From Phycisphaerales bacterium (GTDB taxonomy: Bacteria > Planctomycetota > Phycisphaerae > Tepidisphaerales > Tepidisphaeraceae): a stretch of DNA of 38,848 bases. The position numbers were made by a program, and so were the translations under genes. The notes beneath the pieces are model-generated. The model was not told the DNA's origin and searched no databases. It saw only the letters and a list, made by a program, of their open reading frames with translations. Shown here piece after piece: positions 1 to 7,916 of the stretch (its first letter is position 1; each line of letters opens with the position of its first letter). The stretch is taken from the NCBI GenBank assembly GCA_020847545.1, contig JADLBV010000067.1, positions 1 to 38,848 of the forward strand. Direction: 5' to 3'.

Positions 1-722
1 TCGCCGAGGCTTTCGGTGCCGGCCTGGTAATACTTGGCGATCAGCTTGTCGATCTGTTCGGGGTCGCCGATGAGGGCCTTGACGTTGTACCCCATCAGCG
101 AACGCAGATCGTCCAGCGCGCGGAAATTTTCGTGGTTGGCCATCGCCACCAGCAGGCTTTTGGTGGCGGGATTGAATTCGAGCGGCAAAACCTTGTTGGT
201 GGTGGCGATCTGCGGCGGGACGGCGGCGATGGTGGCGGGGGAAATCTGTCGGCCTTCGAGATTGATCATCTCGTAGCCGCGCTGGGCCGCCAGGGCGGCG
301 TTCAGGTCGGTCTGGTTGACGTAACCCAGGTCGATCAGGATTCGACCCAATGCTCCACCCTTGGATTTTTGGAAGTCCAGCGCCTGCACCACCTGTTCGC
401 GCGTGACTTTTCCCATCTTGGTCAGGACCCGCCCGATGGGACGGTCTTTTAACTGCTCGATGGGGGGCATGCCGGGCGTGGATGACGGGGCGGCCGGCGC
501 GGGGGTGGCACCCTGCCGCGATGCGCCATCGCCATTGCCTGCGGGTTTGGGTGTCGCGGCGGCGGGCTTGGTTGTTGGGTGGGCAGTCGATGGAGGAGGA
601 TTGCGTAACCCATGCGTGGGCGGTTTGGATGCGGATGGATTGGGGGGGGCGGTCGATCCGGCCGGGCGTTTGTCCGGGTGCGGACTGCTGGGCGTCGGTT
701 GTGGGGGCATGGTGCGCGACAT
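1..722 (-). CDS. PilB/GspE-type ATPase, N-terminal part (runs off left edge)
   Basis: Reading leftward from an ATG at 722 the frame stays open to the window edge (240 codons), so the C-terminus is missing. Residues 1 to about 85 are a Pro/Ala/Ser/Thr-rich low-complexity stretch. Residues about 90-235 resemble the MshEN/GspE N-terminal domain: 'IGRVLTKMGKVTREQV', 'GRILIDLGYV' and 'KVLPLEFNPATKSLLVAMA' are the usual signatures. The same domain opens the neighbouring gene at 3846. In GspE/PilB ATPases this domain precedes the motor domain and, in MshE, binds cyclic di-GMP. An AAAGGA Shine-Dalgarno lies about 6 nt before ATG 722; the in-frame ATG at 710 has no better site. It is third in a leftward row with PilB and PilT genes, suggesting a type IV pilus or type II secretion cluster. 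Whether an ATPase domain follows cannot be seen, so a stand-alone MshEN protein remains possible. Confidence 0.8.
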   Translation of the reverse strand, partial: MSRTMPPQPTPSSPHPDKRPAGSTAPPNPSASKPPTHGLRNPPPSTAHPTTKPAAATPKPAGNGDGASRQGATPAPAAPSSTPGMPPIEQLKDRPIGRVLTKMGKVTREQVVQALDFQKSKGGALGRILIDLGYVNQTDLNAALAAQRGYEMINLEGRQISPATIAAVPPQIATTNKVLPLEFNPATKSLLVAMANHENFRALDDLRSLMGYNVKALIGDPEQIDKLIAKYYQAGTESLG

Positions 723-766
723 CTCGAGTCCTTTTTTCTAATCCCTCTCCCGAAACAGGAGGTCGT

Positions 767-1984
767 TCATTTCTTTCCCGCCATGCGGGCGCGGTTGGCG
801 GCGATCTGCGCCTGACGTTCGGCATCCGAATTGCCGCCGGCGGGCGCGGCCGGTGAGCCGCCGGCGTGATCCGCCGCCTCGGCCATCAGGGCATCGTCCT
901 GTTTATCGACGCCGATCCCGGCCCGCTGCATCCGATCCACCATCATGCCGGGGTTTTTGCTCTTGTCGATCGCCTCTTCGGGGCTGATCTTGCCGGCATT
1001 GAACAGCGTCCAGAGGTTGTCGTCCAGCAACTGCATCCCATAGCGCTTGCCGGTCTGAATTTCCGAGTCGATGCGGAAACTCTTGTTTTCGCGGATCAGA
1101 TTCTGAATGCCGGGCGTGACGTACATGAATTCGTACGAGGCGATCATCCCCTCGGTGTCGATGCGCGGACAGAGCGTCTGACTGAGCACCGCGATCAGGT
1201 TGTTGGCCAACTGCACGCGAATCTGTTCCTGCTGATCGGTGGGGAAGGCATCGATGATGCGGTTGATGGTTGATGCGGCGCCGCTGGTGTGCAGCGTGCC
1301 GAAGACCAGGTGGCCGGTTTCGGCGGCGGTGATGGCCGCCGAGATCGTCGCCAGGTCGCGCATTTCGCCGACCAGCATGACGTCCGGGTCCTGTCGCAAC
1401 GCACGGCGCAGCGCCTCGGAGAAGTTGGGCACGTCCACGCCCACTTCGCGCTGCACCACGATCGATTTTTTGTGCTTGTGATAATATTCGATCGGGTCTT
1501 CCATCGTGATGATGTGCCGGTCGAAGCTCTCGTTGATGAAGTTGATCATCGTCGCCAGCGTGGTGGTCTTTCCCGAACCGGTCGGGCCGGTCACCAGGAA
1601 GATGCCGCGCGGACGACGGCAGATTTGTTCGGCCATTTTGGGCAGGCCGATCTGCTCAAAGGTCAAAATCTTGTTGGGGATTTTTCGCAACACCAGGCTG
1701 CAATACCCCTTTTGTTTGAAGATCGCGACGCGAAAACGCGCCTCTTCGCCATAGGCGAACCCGAAGTCGCCGGAGCCTTCCTCCTCAAATTCCTGCTGAA
1801 TGCGTTCGGGCGTGATCGATTTCATCAGCGCCATCGTGTCTTCACCTTCCAACACCTTGGTCTGAAGCTCGCGCAGGTGGCCGTGCAAGCGCAATGTCGG
1901 CGGACGCCCCACCGCCAGGTGCAAGTCGCTCGCCCCGCGACGCACGCAGGTTTCCAACAATCGATCAATCTGAATCGTCGCCAT
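767..1984 (-). CDS. pilT: PilT-type retraction ATPase
   Basis: A 405-residue hexameric secretion ATPase of the PilT class, which powers type IV pilus retraction at the inner membrane. Walker A GPTGSGKTTT is at about residues 133-142, the Walker B segment DVMLVGEMRD at 201-210 (GEMRD is typical of PilT, GEIRD of PilB), and the His box HLVFGTLHT at 226-234. The opening 'LLETCVRRGASDLHLAVG' is also PilT-like. The cysteines of the PilB zinc-binding motif are absent. The family is usually 340-380 residues; the excess is a polar Ala/Gly tail after residue 375. An upstream in-frame ATG at 2008 exists, but 1984 follows a GAGG site and starts exactly at the conserved domain. The gene lies between two PilB/GspE-like genes, with a gap of 83 nt to the upstream one, so co-transcription is likely. 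Assignment is by motif reading; PilU-like paralogues are hard to exclude. Confidence 0.9.
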   Translation of the reverse strand: MATIQIDRLLETCVRRGASDLHLAVGRPPTLRLHGHLRELQTKVLEGEDTMALMKSITPERIQQEFEEEGSGDFGFAYGEEARFRVAIFKQKGYCSLVLRKIPNKILTFEQIGLPKMAEQICRRPRGIFLVTGPTGSGKTTTLATMINFINESFDRHIITMEDPIEYYHKHKKSIVVQREVGVDVPNFSEALRRALRQDPDVMLVGEMRDLATISAAITAAETGHLVFGTLHTSGAASTINRIIDAFPTDQQEQIRVQLANNLIAVLSQTLCPRIDTEGMIASYEFMYVTPGIQNLIRENKSFRIDSEIQTGKRYGMQLLDDNLWTLFNAGKISPEEAIDKSKNPGMMVDRMQRAGIGVDKQDDALMAEAADHAGGSPAAPAGGNSDAERQAQIAANRARMAGKK

Positions 1985-2067
1985 AAGCCTCTTTCGTGGG
2001 GTCCGCAATTTCGCGGGCCATCTTTAATGGTCCGCACGGGTGCGGACCCTACAAATAATCCAAACCA

Positions 2068-3846
2068 CTAGCCTGTCACGACACCTTCGACCTGCGCCAC
2101 CTTCACGATTTCCTCGGCGGTCGTCGTGCCGGCCAATATCTTGATGCGCCCATCGGCCAGCAGACTTTTCATGCCACTGGCCAGAGCCGCCTTGCGAATT
2201 TTGTTGGTCGCCGCGCGCTCGAACGCGAGGTTGCGAATTTCATTGTTCATGTGCATCAATTCAAAAATGCCGATGCGGCCGCGGAAACCCGTGCCGGTGC
2301 AATGGTCGCACCCGCGCGGCTTGTACAGGGTTTTGTCCTGCAGGTCTTTTTCGGTGATGCCGGCCAGTTTCAGCCACATCGGATCCGGCTCGCGGTCCGG
2401 TTGTTTGCATTTGGGGCACAATACCCGAATCAGCCGTTGCGCCATGACGGCCTGAATCGAACTGGCGACCAGGAACGGCTTGACACCCATGTCGATCAGA
2501 CGGGTGATGGCGCCCGGCGCGTCGTTGGTGTGCCGCGTGCTGAAAACCAGGTGGCCGGTCAATGCGGCCTGAATCGCCACTTCGGCCACTTCCATGTCGC
2601 GAATTTCGCCGACGAGGATGATGTTGGGGGCCTGTCGAAGCATCGACCGCAGAATCTTGGAAAAACTCAGGCCGATGTTCTCTCGCACCTGACATTGGTT
2701 GATGCCGACGAAGTTGTATTCCACCGGGTCTTCGGCGGTGATGATTTTTCGGTCGGGCCGATTCAGTTCATTCAACGCGGCGTAGAGCGTCGTCGTTTTG
2801 CCCGAACCGGTCGGACCGGTCACCAGAAAGATGCCGTTGGGACGTTTGATGATGCGTTGGAAAACCTTGTAATCATCATCCTCAAACCCCAGGTTCTGAA
2901 TGCCGATGCGCACCGAATCAGGCCGCAAAATACGAAGCACGACCGATTCGCCGTGATATGCCGGCAATGTGCTGACGCGGAAGTCGATGTTCTGCTTGTC
3001 CACCGCCATTTTGATTCGGCCGTCCTGCGGAAGCCGTTTTTCGGCGATGTCGATGCCGGCCATGATCTTCAATCGCGAGATCAACGGCCCCTTCATTCGC
3101 AGTGGAATGCGGTCGCGGTCCACGCATTCGCCGTCGATGCGATAGCGCACGCGGACGCGGTCCTTCATGGGTTCAATATGAATGTCCGATGCGCGATTTC
3201 GCACCGCCTCGGCGATCATCGCACCCACCAGTTTGATGATCGGGGCCTGGGTTGGGTCGTTCATCGCCGCTTCGTCCATGCCGGCCATGTCGATCGATTT
3301 GTCGATCGAGCGGTCCACGGATTTGTCCAGCGAGCGGTCGAGCGATTTGTCGAGGGAGTCGCGCAGGCGGTCGATGGTCCGGTCCATCGTCTTGTCGATG
3401 GTGGAGGACGCCGTGACGTTGAACATCTCATCCAGGATCGCCTTGATCCGGCTCTTGGGCGCCAACACCGGCCGCAATTCCTTGTTCAACCGGAAACGCA
3501 ACGCCTCGAGCATTTCCAGATCGAGTGGATCATGAATCGCCACCCGCAGCCGGCCCGATTCCATGCTCAGGGGCAGGATCATGTGCTTTTTCATCAACTC
3601 ATCGGGGATCATGTTGATCACGTTGGGGGCCAGTGATCCGCGTTCGATATCGACGTATTCCATGTTGTGCTGCGTCGCCAGCGCCTTGTAGACGCTGGTT
3701 TCACTGCACTTTTTCAGATCCACCAATGCTTCGCCGATGCGCAGGTTTTTGGTCTTGGCGTGTTCGAGGGCCTGTGTGACTTCTTTGGAATTGATGATCC
3801 CCAGATCCACTAGGATTTCGCCCAGCTTTTTTTGCTGTCTGGCCAT
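2068..3846 (-). CDS. pilB: PilB/GspE-type assembly ATPase
   Basis: A 592-residue extension/assembly ATPase for type IV pili or a type II secretion system. Residues 1-145 are the MshEN/GspE N-terminal domain. Residues about 150-186 are an unusual hydrophilic tetrad repeat (see separate entry). The ATPase core follows: 'ASDIHIEP' at 219-226, Walker A GPTGSGKTTT at 344-353, Walker B NIILVGEIRD at 408-417, and a C4 zinc-binding set CPKC (477-480) and CDHC (513-516). Two family positions deviate: the Asp-rich RQDPD motif before Walker B reads RQAPN, and the usual FSTLHTND His box reads FSTRHTND. The length is normal for PilB plus the repeat insert. ATG 3846 follows a GAGGA site. It is first of three leftward genes with PilT and a second PilB-like protein. 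PilB versus GspE cannot be decided without the rest of the cluster. Confidence 0.88.
   Translation of the reverse strand: MARQQKKLGEILVDLGIINSKEVTQALEHAKTKNLRIGEALVDLKKCSETSVYKALATQHNMEYVDIERGSLAPNVINMIPDELMKKHMILPLSMESGRLRVAIHDPLDLEMLEALRFRLNKELRPVLAPKSRIKAILDEMFNVTASSTIDKTMDRTIDRLRDSLDKSLDRSLDKSVDRSIDKSIDMAGMDEAAMNDPTQAPIIKLVGAMIAEAVRNRASDIHIEPMKDRVRVRYRIDGECVDRDRIPLRMKGPLISRLKIMAGIDIAEKRLPQDGRIKMAVDKQNIDFRVSTLPAYHGESVVLRILRPDSVRIGIQNLGFEDDDYKVFQRIIKRPNGIFLVTGPTGSGKTTTLYAALNELNRPDRKIITAEDPVEYNFVGINQCQVRENIGLSFSKILRSMLRQAPNIILVGEIRDMEVAEVAIQAALTGHLVFSTRHTNDAPGAITRLIDMGVKPFLVASSIQAVMAQRLIRVLCPKCKQPDREPDPMWLKLAGITEKDLQDKTLYKPRGCDHCTGTGFRGRIGIFELMHMNNEIRNLAFERAATNKIRKAALASGMKSLLADGRIKILAGTTTAEEIVKVAQVEGVVTG
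3289..3396 (-). repeat. In-frame D-[KR]-S-hydrophobic tetrad repeat in PilB
   Basis: Codons about 151-186 of the PilB-like gene encode a near-perfect four-residue repeat of the form D-K/R-S/T-L/I/V/M, with units such as DKSL, DRSL, DKSV, DRSI and DKSI, lying between the N-terminal domain and the ATPase core. The DNA repeat unit is about 12 bp, so copy number could change by slippage without breaking the frame. As protein it would be a highly charged linker, possibly helical. Confidence 0.85.
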
Positions 3847-4003
3847 GGTGTCGGTCCTCGTTGGGTCAAACGGGTCGTCGCTCTCTCGGGCGATGATCCA
3901 AACTACTGGCAGGCAACCACTTATGGCAACTGTCGTGGCGTTTCACGTCAAGTACAAGCCAATAAGTATACCCCCCGCCGGGGGCCGCGGTTCGTGCTTT
4001 TTC

Positions 4004-4030
4004 GCGGTTCAGCCGGCCGGCCTGAACCGC
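4004..4030. repeat. 27-bp inverted repeat in divergent intergenic region
   Basis: GCGGTTCAG (4004-4012) and CTGAACCGC (4022-4030) are exact reverse complements around a GC-rich centre that is itself nearly palindromic. It sits in the 292-nt gap between the leftward PilB-like gene and the rightward pseudopilin gene, upstream of both. It could be an operator or a REP-like element. The remainder of the gap shows only the promoter at 4088-4116 and a short G/C-run palindrome near 3971-3985. Confidence 0.6.
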
Positions 4031-4087
4031 ACGCCGCTGAACTAGTGTACCCCTCAATTGCCCGTGCATCAAAGGTAATTTCACCCC

Positions 4088-4116
4088 TTGACTAAACTTT
4101 TCGCCCATTGGATACA
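4088..4116 (+). promoter_or_regulatory. Sigma70-like promoter of the pseudopilin gene
   Basis: TTGACT (4088-4093), a 17-nt spacer and GATACA (4111-4116) form a good -35/-10 pair, placing transcription start about 15-20 nt before the ATG at 4139. Confidence 0.55.
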
Positions 4117-4138
4117 CTAACAACCGGACGGGATCGTT

Positions 4139-4666
4139 ATGCGCCGAAAAAACGGATTTACCTTAATCGAACTTCTGGTGGTGCTGGGCATTTTGTCGGT
4201 GCTGATCGGTATCCTATTGCCCACATTGGCCGGCGCTCGAAAAAAGGCCCGCAGCGTCGCCTGCAAGGCCCAATTGCAGAATATCGGCGCGGCCTTCCAG
4301 ATGTACCTCAACGCCAACAAAAACCGCTACCCCTATTCCGGCCCGCTCCCATCGGCCATCCCATCCGGTTCGGACCAGAAACCCCTGCCGGAACTGCTGG
4401 CCTCTTATGTCAGCAACCAGATGAAGGTGTTTCATTGTCCGGCCGATGAAACGCTGTTTCAGGATGAGGGGATCAGCTATTTCTATTATTCTGAAATCGG
4501 CGAATATCCGATGAAAGACACGTTTTTTTACAAGATGTTCCACTCCGCCAGCCTGGTTCCCATCTTGTGGGATGCGGCCAATTTTCACGGTGGACAACTC
4601 CCCTACAATTGGCTCTTCGCCGATGGGCATGTGGACAACTTCCTGTCGGATGCCCAAGCACCATGA
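4139..4666 (+). CDS. Type II secretion/pilin-like protein with prepilin leader
   Basis: A 175-residue pseudopilin. The leader MRRKNG is followed by FTLIELLVVLGILSVLIG, the classic prepilin peptidase site (cleavage after Gly6, methylated Phe, Glu at +5) with the hydrophobic N-terminal helix. The C-terminus carries the planctomycete H-Xn-DG signature as H, eleven residues, then DG ('LFADGHV'), close to the H-X9-DG class. Such proteins are processed at the inner membrane and assembled by pilus/T2SS-like machines. The gene overlaps the next gene by 4 nt (ATGA), so the two are translationally coupled. Its position opposite the PilB/PilT genes fits, although this protein class is highly multiplied in planctomycetes and many copies are unlinked to pili. 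Confidence 0.88.
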   Translation: MRRKNGFTLIELLVVLGILSVLIGILLPTLAGARKKARSVACKAQLQNIGAAFQMYLNANKNRYPYSGPLPSAIPSGSDQKPLPELLASYVSNQMKVFHCPADETLFQDEGISYFYYSEIGEYPMKDTFFYKMFHSASLVPILWDAANFHGGQLPYNWLFADGHVDNFLSDAQAP

Positions 4667-5295
4667 AATGGCCAACACGCAAATTCCTGCTCAAATGGAT
4701 CGCCCCGCCGATGGCGCTATTTTTAGCGGTTGGTTTGGGTTGGGGTGTTTGGCGTTGGGCAACCTATCCCAAAGCGCCCGATCCCAAGTCCAGCAATTTT
4801 GAGACGATGTTTAACTTCGTATCCGGCAAGGACTTCGATCGCATGTTCGAGTCTGACCGCCGACAATATGTGCTGGCGATGGTGGAGAAACTGCGGCAAA
4901 AGCCTTTTGAAGAACTGGTGGCGTTGGGGATGAAACGCGATCCCAACTACCGGGTCGTGGGAAAGAAAATCCGCGGGATGGACGACCACGAACAAATCGA
5001 ATCGGCGTTCTTAAGTCTATTTCTGGACAAGTTTTATGAGATGCCGGAGGCCAAACGCACTGTCTATTTAATGACTTTTGTGACGCTGCAAAACAGCAAA
5101 TTGGATGAACATCCCGAAAGGATGGGACTGCCCAGCACGGATCGGTTCAAACGCGATATGACCCGTTTCATCTCGCGGATGTCTCCCAAAATCCAAGCCA
5201 AGACCGGCCAGTTTCTGATCGACCTTCGGCGTCAGCGCGAAGTGCTTGGGTTTCCGGAATACATCCAACGCACCCCGGATCAGGCCGGCAGTTAG
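4663..5295 (+). CDS. Small membrane-anchored protein coupled to pseudopilin
   Basis: A 210-residue protein I do not recognise. It starts at the ATG overlapping the upstream stop (ATGA at 4663-4666); a longer in-frame extension to 4567 would lie inside the pseudopilin gene and is rejected. Residues 1-10 are basic, and about 11-30 ('WIAPPMALFLAVGLGWGVW') form one membrane segment. The rest is soluble and charged, predicted helical, with no cysteines and no catalytic motif that I can see. Translational coupling to a pseudopilin suggests a role in the same envelope complex, for instance as an assembly partner, but that is inference only. It ends 3 nt before the convergent nadA stop codon, so the two transcripts must overlap or share a terminator. 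Confidence 0.7.
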   Translation: MKWPTRKFLLKWIAPPMALFLAVGLGWGVWRWATYPKAPDPKSSNFETMFNFVSGKDFDRMFESDRRQYVLAMVEKLRQKPFEELVALGMKRDPNYRVVGKKIRGMDDHEQIESAFLSLFLDKFYEMPEAKRTVYLMTFVTLQNSKLDEHPERMGLPSTDRFKRDMTRFISRMSPKIQAKTGQFLIDLRRQREVLGFPEYIQRTPDQAGS

Positions 5296-5298
5296 ATT

Positions 5299-6510
5299 CT
5301 AATCCACAATACCAGCCTTGGCGGCCTCTTCCTGTGAAACCATGCGACCCTGGCCGCTCTTGGCGGGGATCGGGCTGCCGGTTCCTTTGATCGCGAGCAT
5401 CCGCTGCAACGCCACGATGGCCCATTTTCGCGTTTGATCGTCCACGCGGATTTCGTTGACGACCTTTCCTTCCAGCAGATTGTCCAACGCCCAACTCAGA
5501 TGCGGCAGGTCGATGCGATACATCGTGGTGCAAAGGCACTGACAATCGCTCAGGACAATGACTTTCTGTTCAGGATGCTGATTTTTCAGGCGGTTGATCA
5601 GGTGAACTTCGGTGCCGATGGCCCACTGGCTGCCGGGAGGGGCGGATTGCACGGTTTTGACGATGTAGGCCGTGCTGCCGGCGAGGTCGGCTTTCTGGAC
5701 CACTTCCCAGGTGCATTCAGGATGGACGATCACCTTCATGCCGGGATATTTTTCACGCACCTGATCAACATGTTCGGGGCGAAATAGGGCATGGACCGAG
5801 CAATGTCCTTTCCAGAGGACAAAATCGGCCTTTTCCAGACGAGTTGGATCGTTGCCGCCAAGTTCCTGACGGGCATCCCACACAACCATCTGATCCAGCG
5901 GATATCCCATTGCGGAGGCGGTGTTGCGGCCAAGGTGTTGGTCGGGGAAGAATAATATTTTGACTTTTTTCCCCGGCGGGACATTTTCATTGGCTCCCCC
6001 TTTGACGGCCCATTCGAGCACGTTGCGGCAGTTGGAACTGGTGCAGACCGCCCCACCATGTTCGCCGACGAAGGCTTTGATGGCGGCCGAGCTGTTCATG
6101 TAGGTGATGGGGACGATCAACTGATCGGGGCAGGTTTCGGCCAGTTGTTCCCAGCATTCGAGGGTCTGATCGAGGCTGGCCATGTCGGCCATGGAGCAAC
6201 CGGCCCCCAGCTCGGGCAGGATGACGCGAACGGAAGGGTCGGTGAGGATGTCGGCCGACTCGGCCATGAAATGCACGCCGCAGAAGATGACAAATTCAAC
6301 ACCCTTCTGATCGGCGGCCTTGCGGGAGAGTTCAAATGAATCGCCGGCAAAGTCGGCGAAATCCATCACGGCATCCTGCTGGTAATGGTGGCCGAGAATC
6401 GCCAGCCGTTTACCCAGTTTTTGTTTGGCGGCACTTATTCGCTCGCGCAGTTCGGGTTCTTTCAACTGACGATAGATCGGTGGAAGCGGTTGTTGCCATA
6501 CATGGGCCAT
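5299..6510 (-). CDS. nadA: Quinolinate synthase
   Basis: A 403-residue quinolinate synthase. The enzyme condenses iminoaspartate with dihydroxyacetone phosphate in de novo NAD synthesis, in the cytoplasm, using an oxygen-sensitive 4Fe-4S cluster. Family signatures seen: 'ILGHHYQQDAV' (38-48), 'FCGVHFMAESA' (76-86), 'YMNSSAAIKA' (137-146), 'WKGHCSVH' (233-240) and 'VHPECTW' (262-268). Likely cluster cysteines are C77, C237 and one of C323/C325/C327 in 'SDCQCLC'. The length matches the longer Bacillus-type NadA. The start at 6510 has an AAAGGAG site 9 nt upstream; a longer reading to 6690 has no such site and no homology-like sequence. No nadB or nadC is nearby, so it appears to be a stand-alone gene. 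Confidence 0.95.
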   Translation of the reverse strand: MAHVWQQPLPPIYRQLKEPELRERISAAKQKLGKRLAILGHHYQQDAVMDFADFAGDSFELSRKAADQKGVEFVIFCGVHFMAESADILTDPSVRVILPELGAGCSMADMASLDQTLECWEQLAETCPDQLIVPITYMNSSAAIKAFVGEHGGAVCTSSNCRNVLEWAVKGGANENVPPGKKVKILFFPDQHLGRNTASAMGYPLDQMVVWDARQELGGNDPTRLEKADFVLWKGHCSVHALFRPEHVDQVREKYPGMKVIVHPECTWEVVQKADLAGSTAYIVKTVQSAPPGSQWAIGTEVHLINRLKNQHPEQKVIVLSDCQCLCTTMYRIDLPHLSWALDNLLEGKVVNEIRVDDQTRKWAIVALQRMLAIKGTGSPIPAKSGQGRMVSQEEAAKAGIVD

Positions 6511-6738
6511 TGCGATTGCGGCTCCTTTAATAAGGACTTTCCTGTCCGATACTATGATAGGCGGGTATCGATGGAAAGTGTGGATGAAATTCTTTGCGCG
6601 CCAAATTATCAGAAATATGTGCGTTTGCGCAAAAAATAGGCAGCCATAACCCGTATCGACAGGACAAATGCCATCATTTCGATCTGGCACTCCATTTGTT
6701 ATCGCGTTGGTCGGGCAATTCTTTAAGGAGTGTGATTG

Positions 6739-7851
6739 ATGTCGAATGGGAAGGGTCGTTGTCTATTGACAACATTGGTGTTGTTGGGTGGTACGGGGCA
6801 GGTTTGGGCGGAAAACGATGCACTGCCATTTCAATTGTCGGGGCATGTCGAAGGTTCATTGACATACGATGCCAGTTCAGGATCGGACAAGATGATCTTG
6901 GGCCGGGTTTTTGATTTTGAAAATCAAGACCCGACGCTGAACCAGATGACACTGGCCATTGAGCGGATGGTCGATCCAAGCAAACATCAATTTGACGTCG
7001 GCGGGCGGGTGGAATGGATGTACGGGGCCGATGCGCGCAAGCTTCACTCCACCGGATTGTTCGACTATTACGGCGGAGAGGTTCAAAACCAGTTCGATTT
7101 AACACAGGCATATGTGGATGTGGCGATTCCATTCGGCAACGGAATCCGGCTACGGATGGGTAAATTCGTCACGCCATTGGGTTTTGAAGTGATCGACCCC
7201 ACCGGAAACTGGCTCTATTCACACAGTTATCTCTTTGGAGCGATCGCCTTCACCCATATTGGAGCGATGGCGACTTATGTGATCAATGACCGATTGACGT
7301 TTGATGTCGGCATCAGCCGGGGTTGGGATGATGCGCTGGAAGACAAGAACGATGCGATGGACCTGTTGGGGAAGGTGAGTTATCAGCTCACCCCTCAAAC
7401 CTCGTTGATCTGGGTCATGTCCGCCGGCCCGGAACGGGCGGGAGACAATGGGGTTTGGCGCACGACCCTGAATGGGATCATCAACCATCAGGTCAACGAC
7501 GACCTGAAACTGGGTGGCGAAGGGTTGTGGGTGCTGGATGGAGGGATGGAGAGCAGTTGGTATGGGATCGCGGGGTATGCCCAGTATCGCCCCTGCGGCA
7601 GCCGTCATGTCGCATTGAATCTGCGCGGTGAGTGGTTTGTCGATCAAACCGGCGGGCTTTATGGCACATCCTCCAATCTGTATGAAGTCACCCTTGGGCT
7701 GGGGATCACGCCGCTGCCGGATGATAAATATGGGAAAAATCTGATGATTCGTCCTGAAATCCGGGCCGATTACGCGGAACATGATTTTTTTGGCGGTGGA
7801 ACGGAAAACTTCCAATTCACCGCGGCGATTGATGCGATTTATTCATTTTAA
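6739..7851 (+). CDS. BBP2-family outer-membrane beta-barrel porin
   Basis: A 370-residue secreted outer-membrane protein. Residues 1-24 form a Sec signal peptide ending VWA. The mature part alternates polar and hydrophobic residues as beta-barrels do. It carries the hallmark of the BBP2 (OmpL-like, PF07642) family: 'GKFVTPLGFEVIDPTGN' followed by 'SHSYLFGAIAFTHIG'. These barrels are common in planctomycetes and related phyla and presumably allow diffusion of small solutes; the substrate is unknown. The start is ATG 6739, preceded by AAGGAG at 6725-6730; an in-frame TTG one codon earlier is unlikely. It is transcribed away from nadA and is followed 65 nt later by metF, with no obvious functional link. 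Confidence 0.85.
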   Translation: MSNGKGRCLLTTLVLLGGTGQVWAENDALPFQLSGHVEGSLTYDASSGSDKMILGRVFDFENQDPTLNQMTLAIERMVDPSKHQFDVGGRVEWMYGADARKLHSTGLFDYYGGEVQNQFDLTQAYVDVAIPFGNGIRLRMGKFVTPLGFEVIDPTGNWLYSHSYLFGAIAFTHIGAMATYVINDRLTFDVGISRGWDDALEDKNDAMDLLGKVSYQLTPQTSLIWVMSAGPERAGDNGVWRTTLNGIINHQVNDDLKLGGEGLWVLDGGMESSWYGIAGYAQYRPCGSRHVALNLRGEWFVDQTGGLYGTSSNLYEVTLGLGITPLPDDKYGKNLMIRPEIRADYAEHDFFGGGTENFQFTAAIDAIYSF

Positions 7852-7916
7852 CACGGGCGGGTATTGGCCTGAATGACCAGGTTCCTTAAAATCGCCATCC
7901 TTAGCAAAGGAACCGG

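Noticed and set aside
1289-2071. 260-codon open frame on the plus strand
   Set aside because: Antisense to pilT; composition is a mirror of that gene.
2251-3636. 461-codon open frame on the plus strand
   Set aside because: It is antisense to the PilB-like gene, whose Walker and zinc-binding motifs are unmistakable; His/Asp/Arg-rich low-information translation typical of a GC-driven shadow frame.
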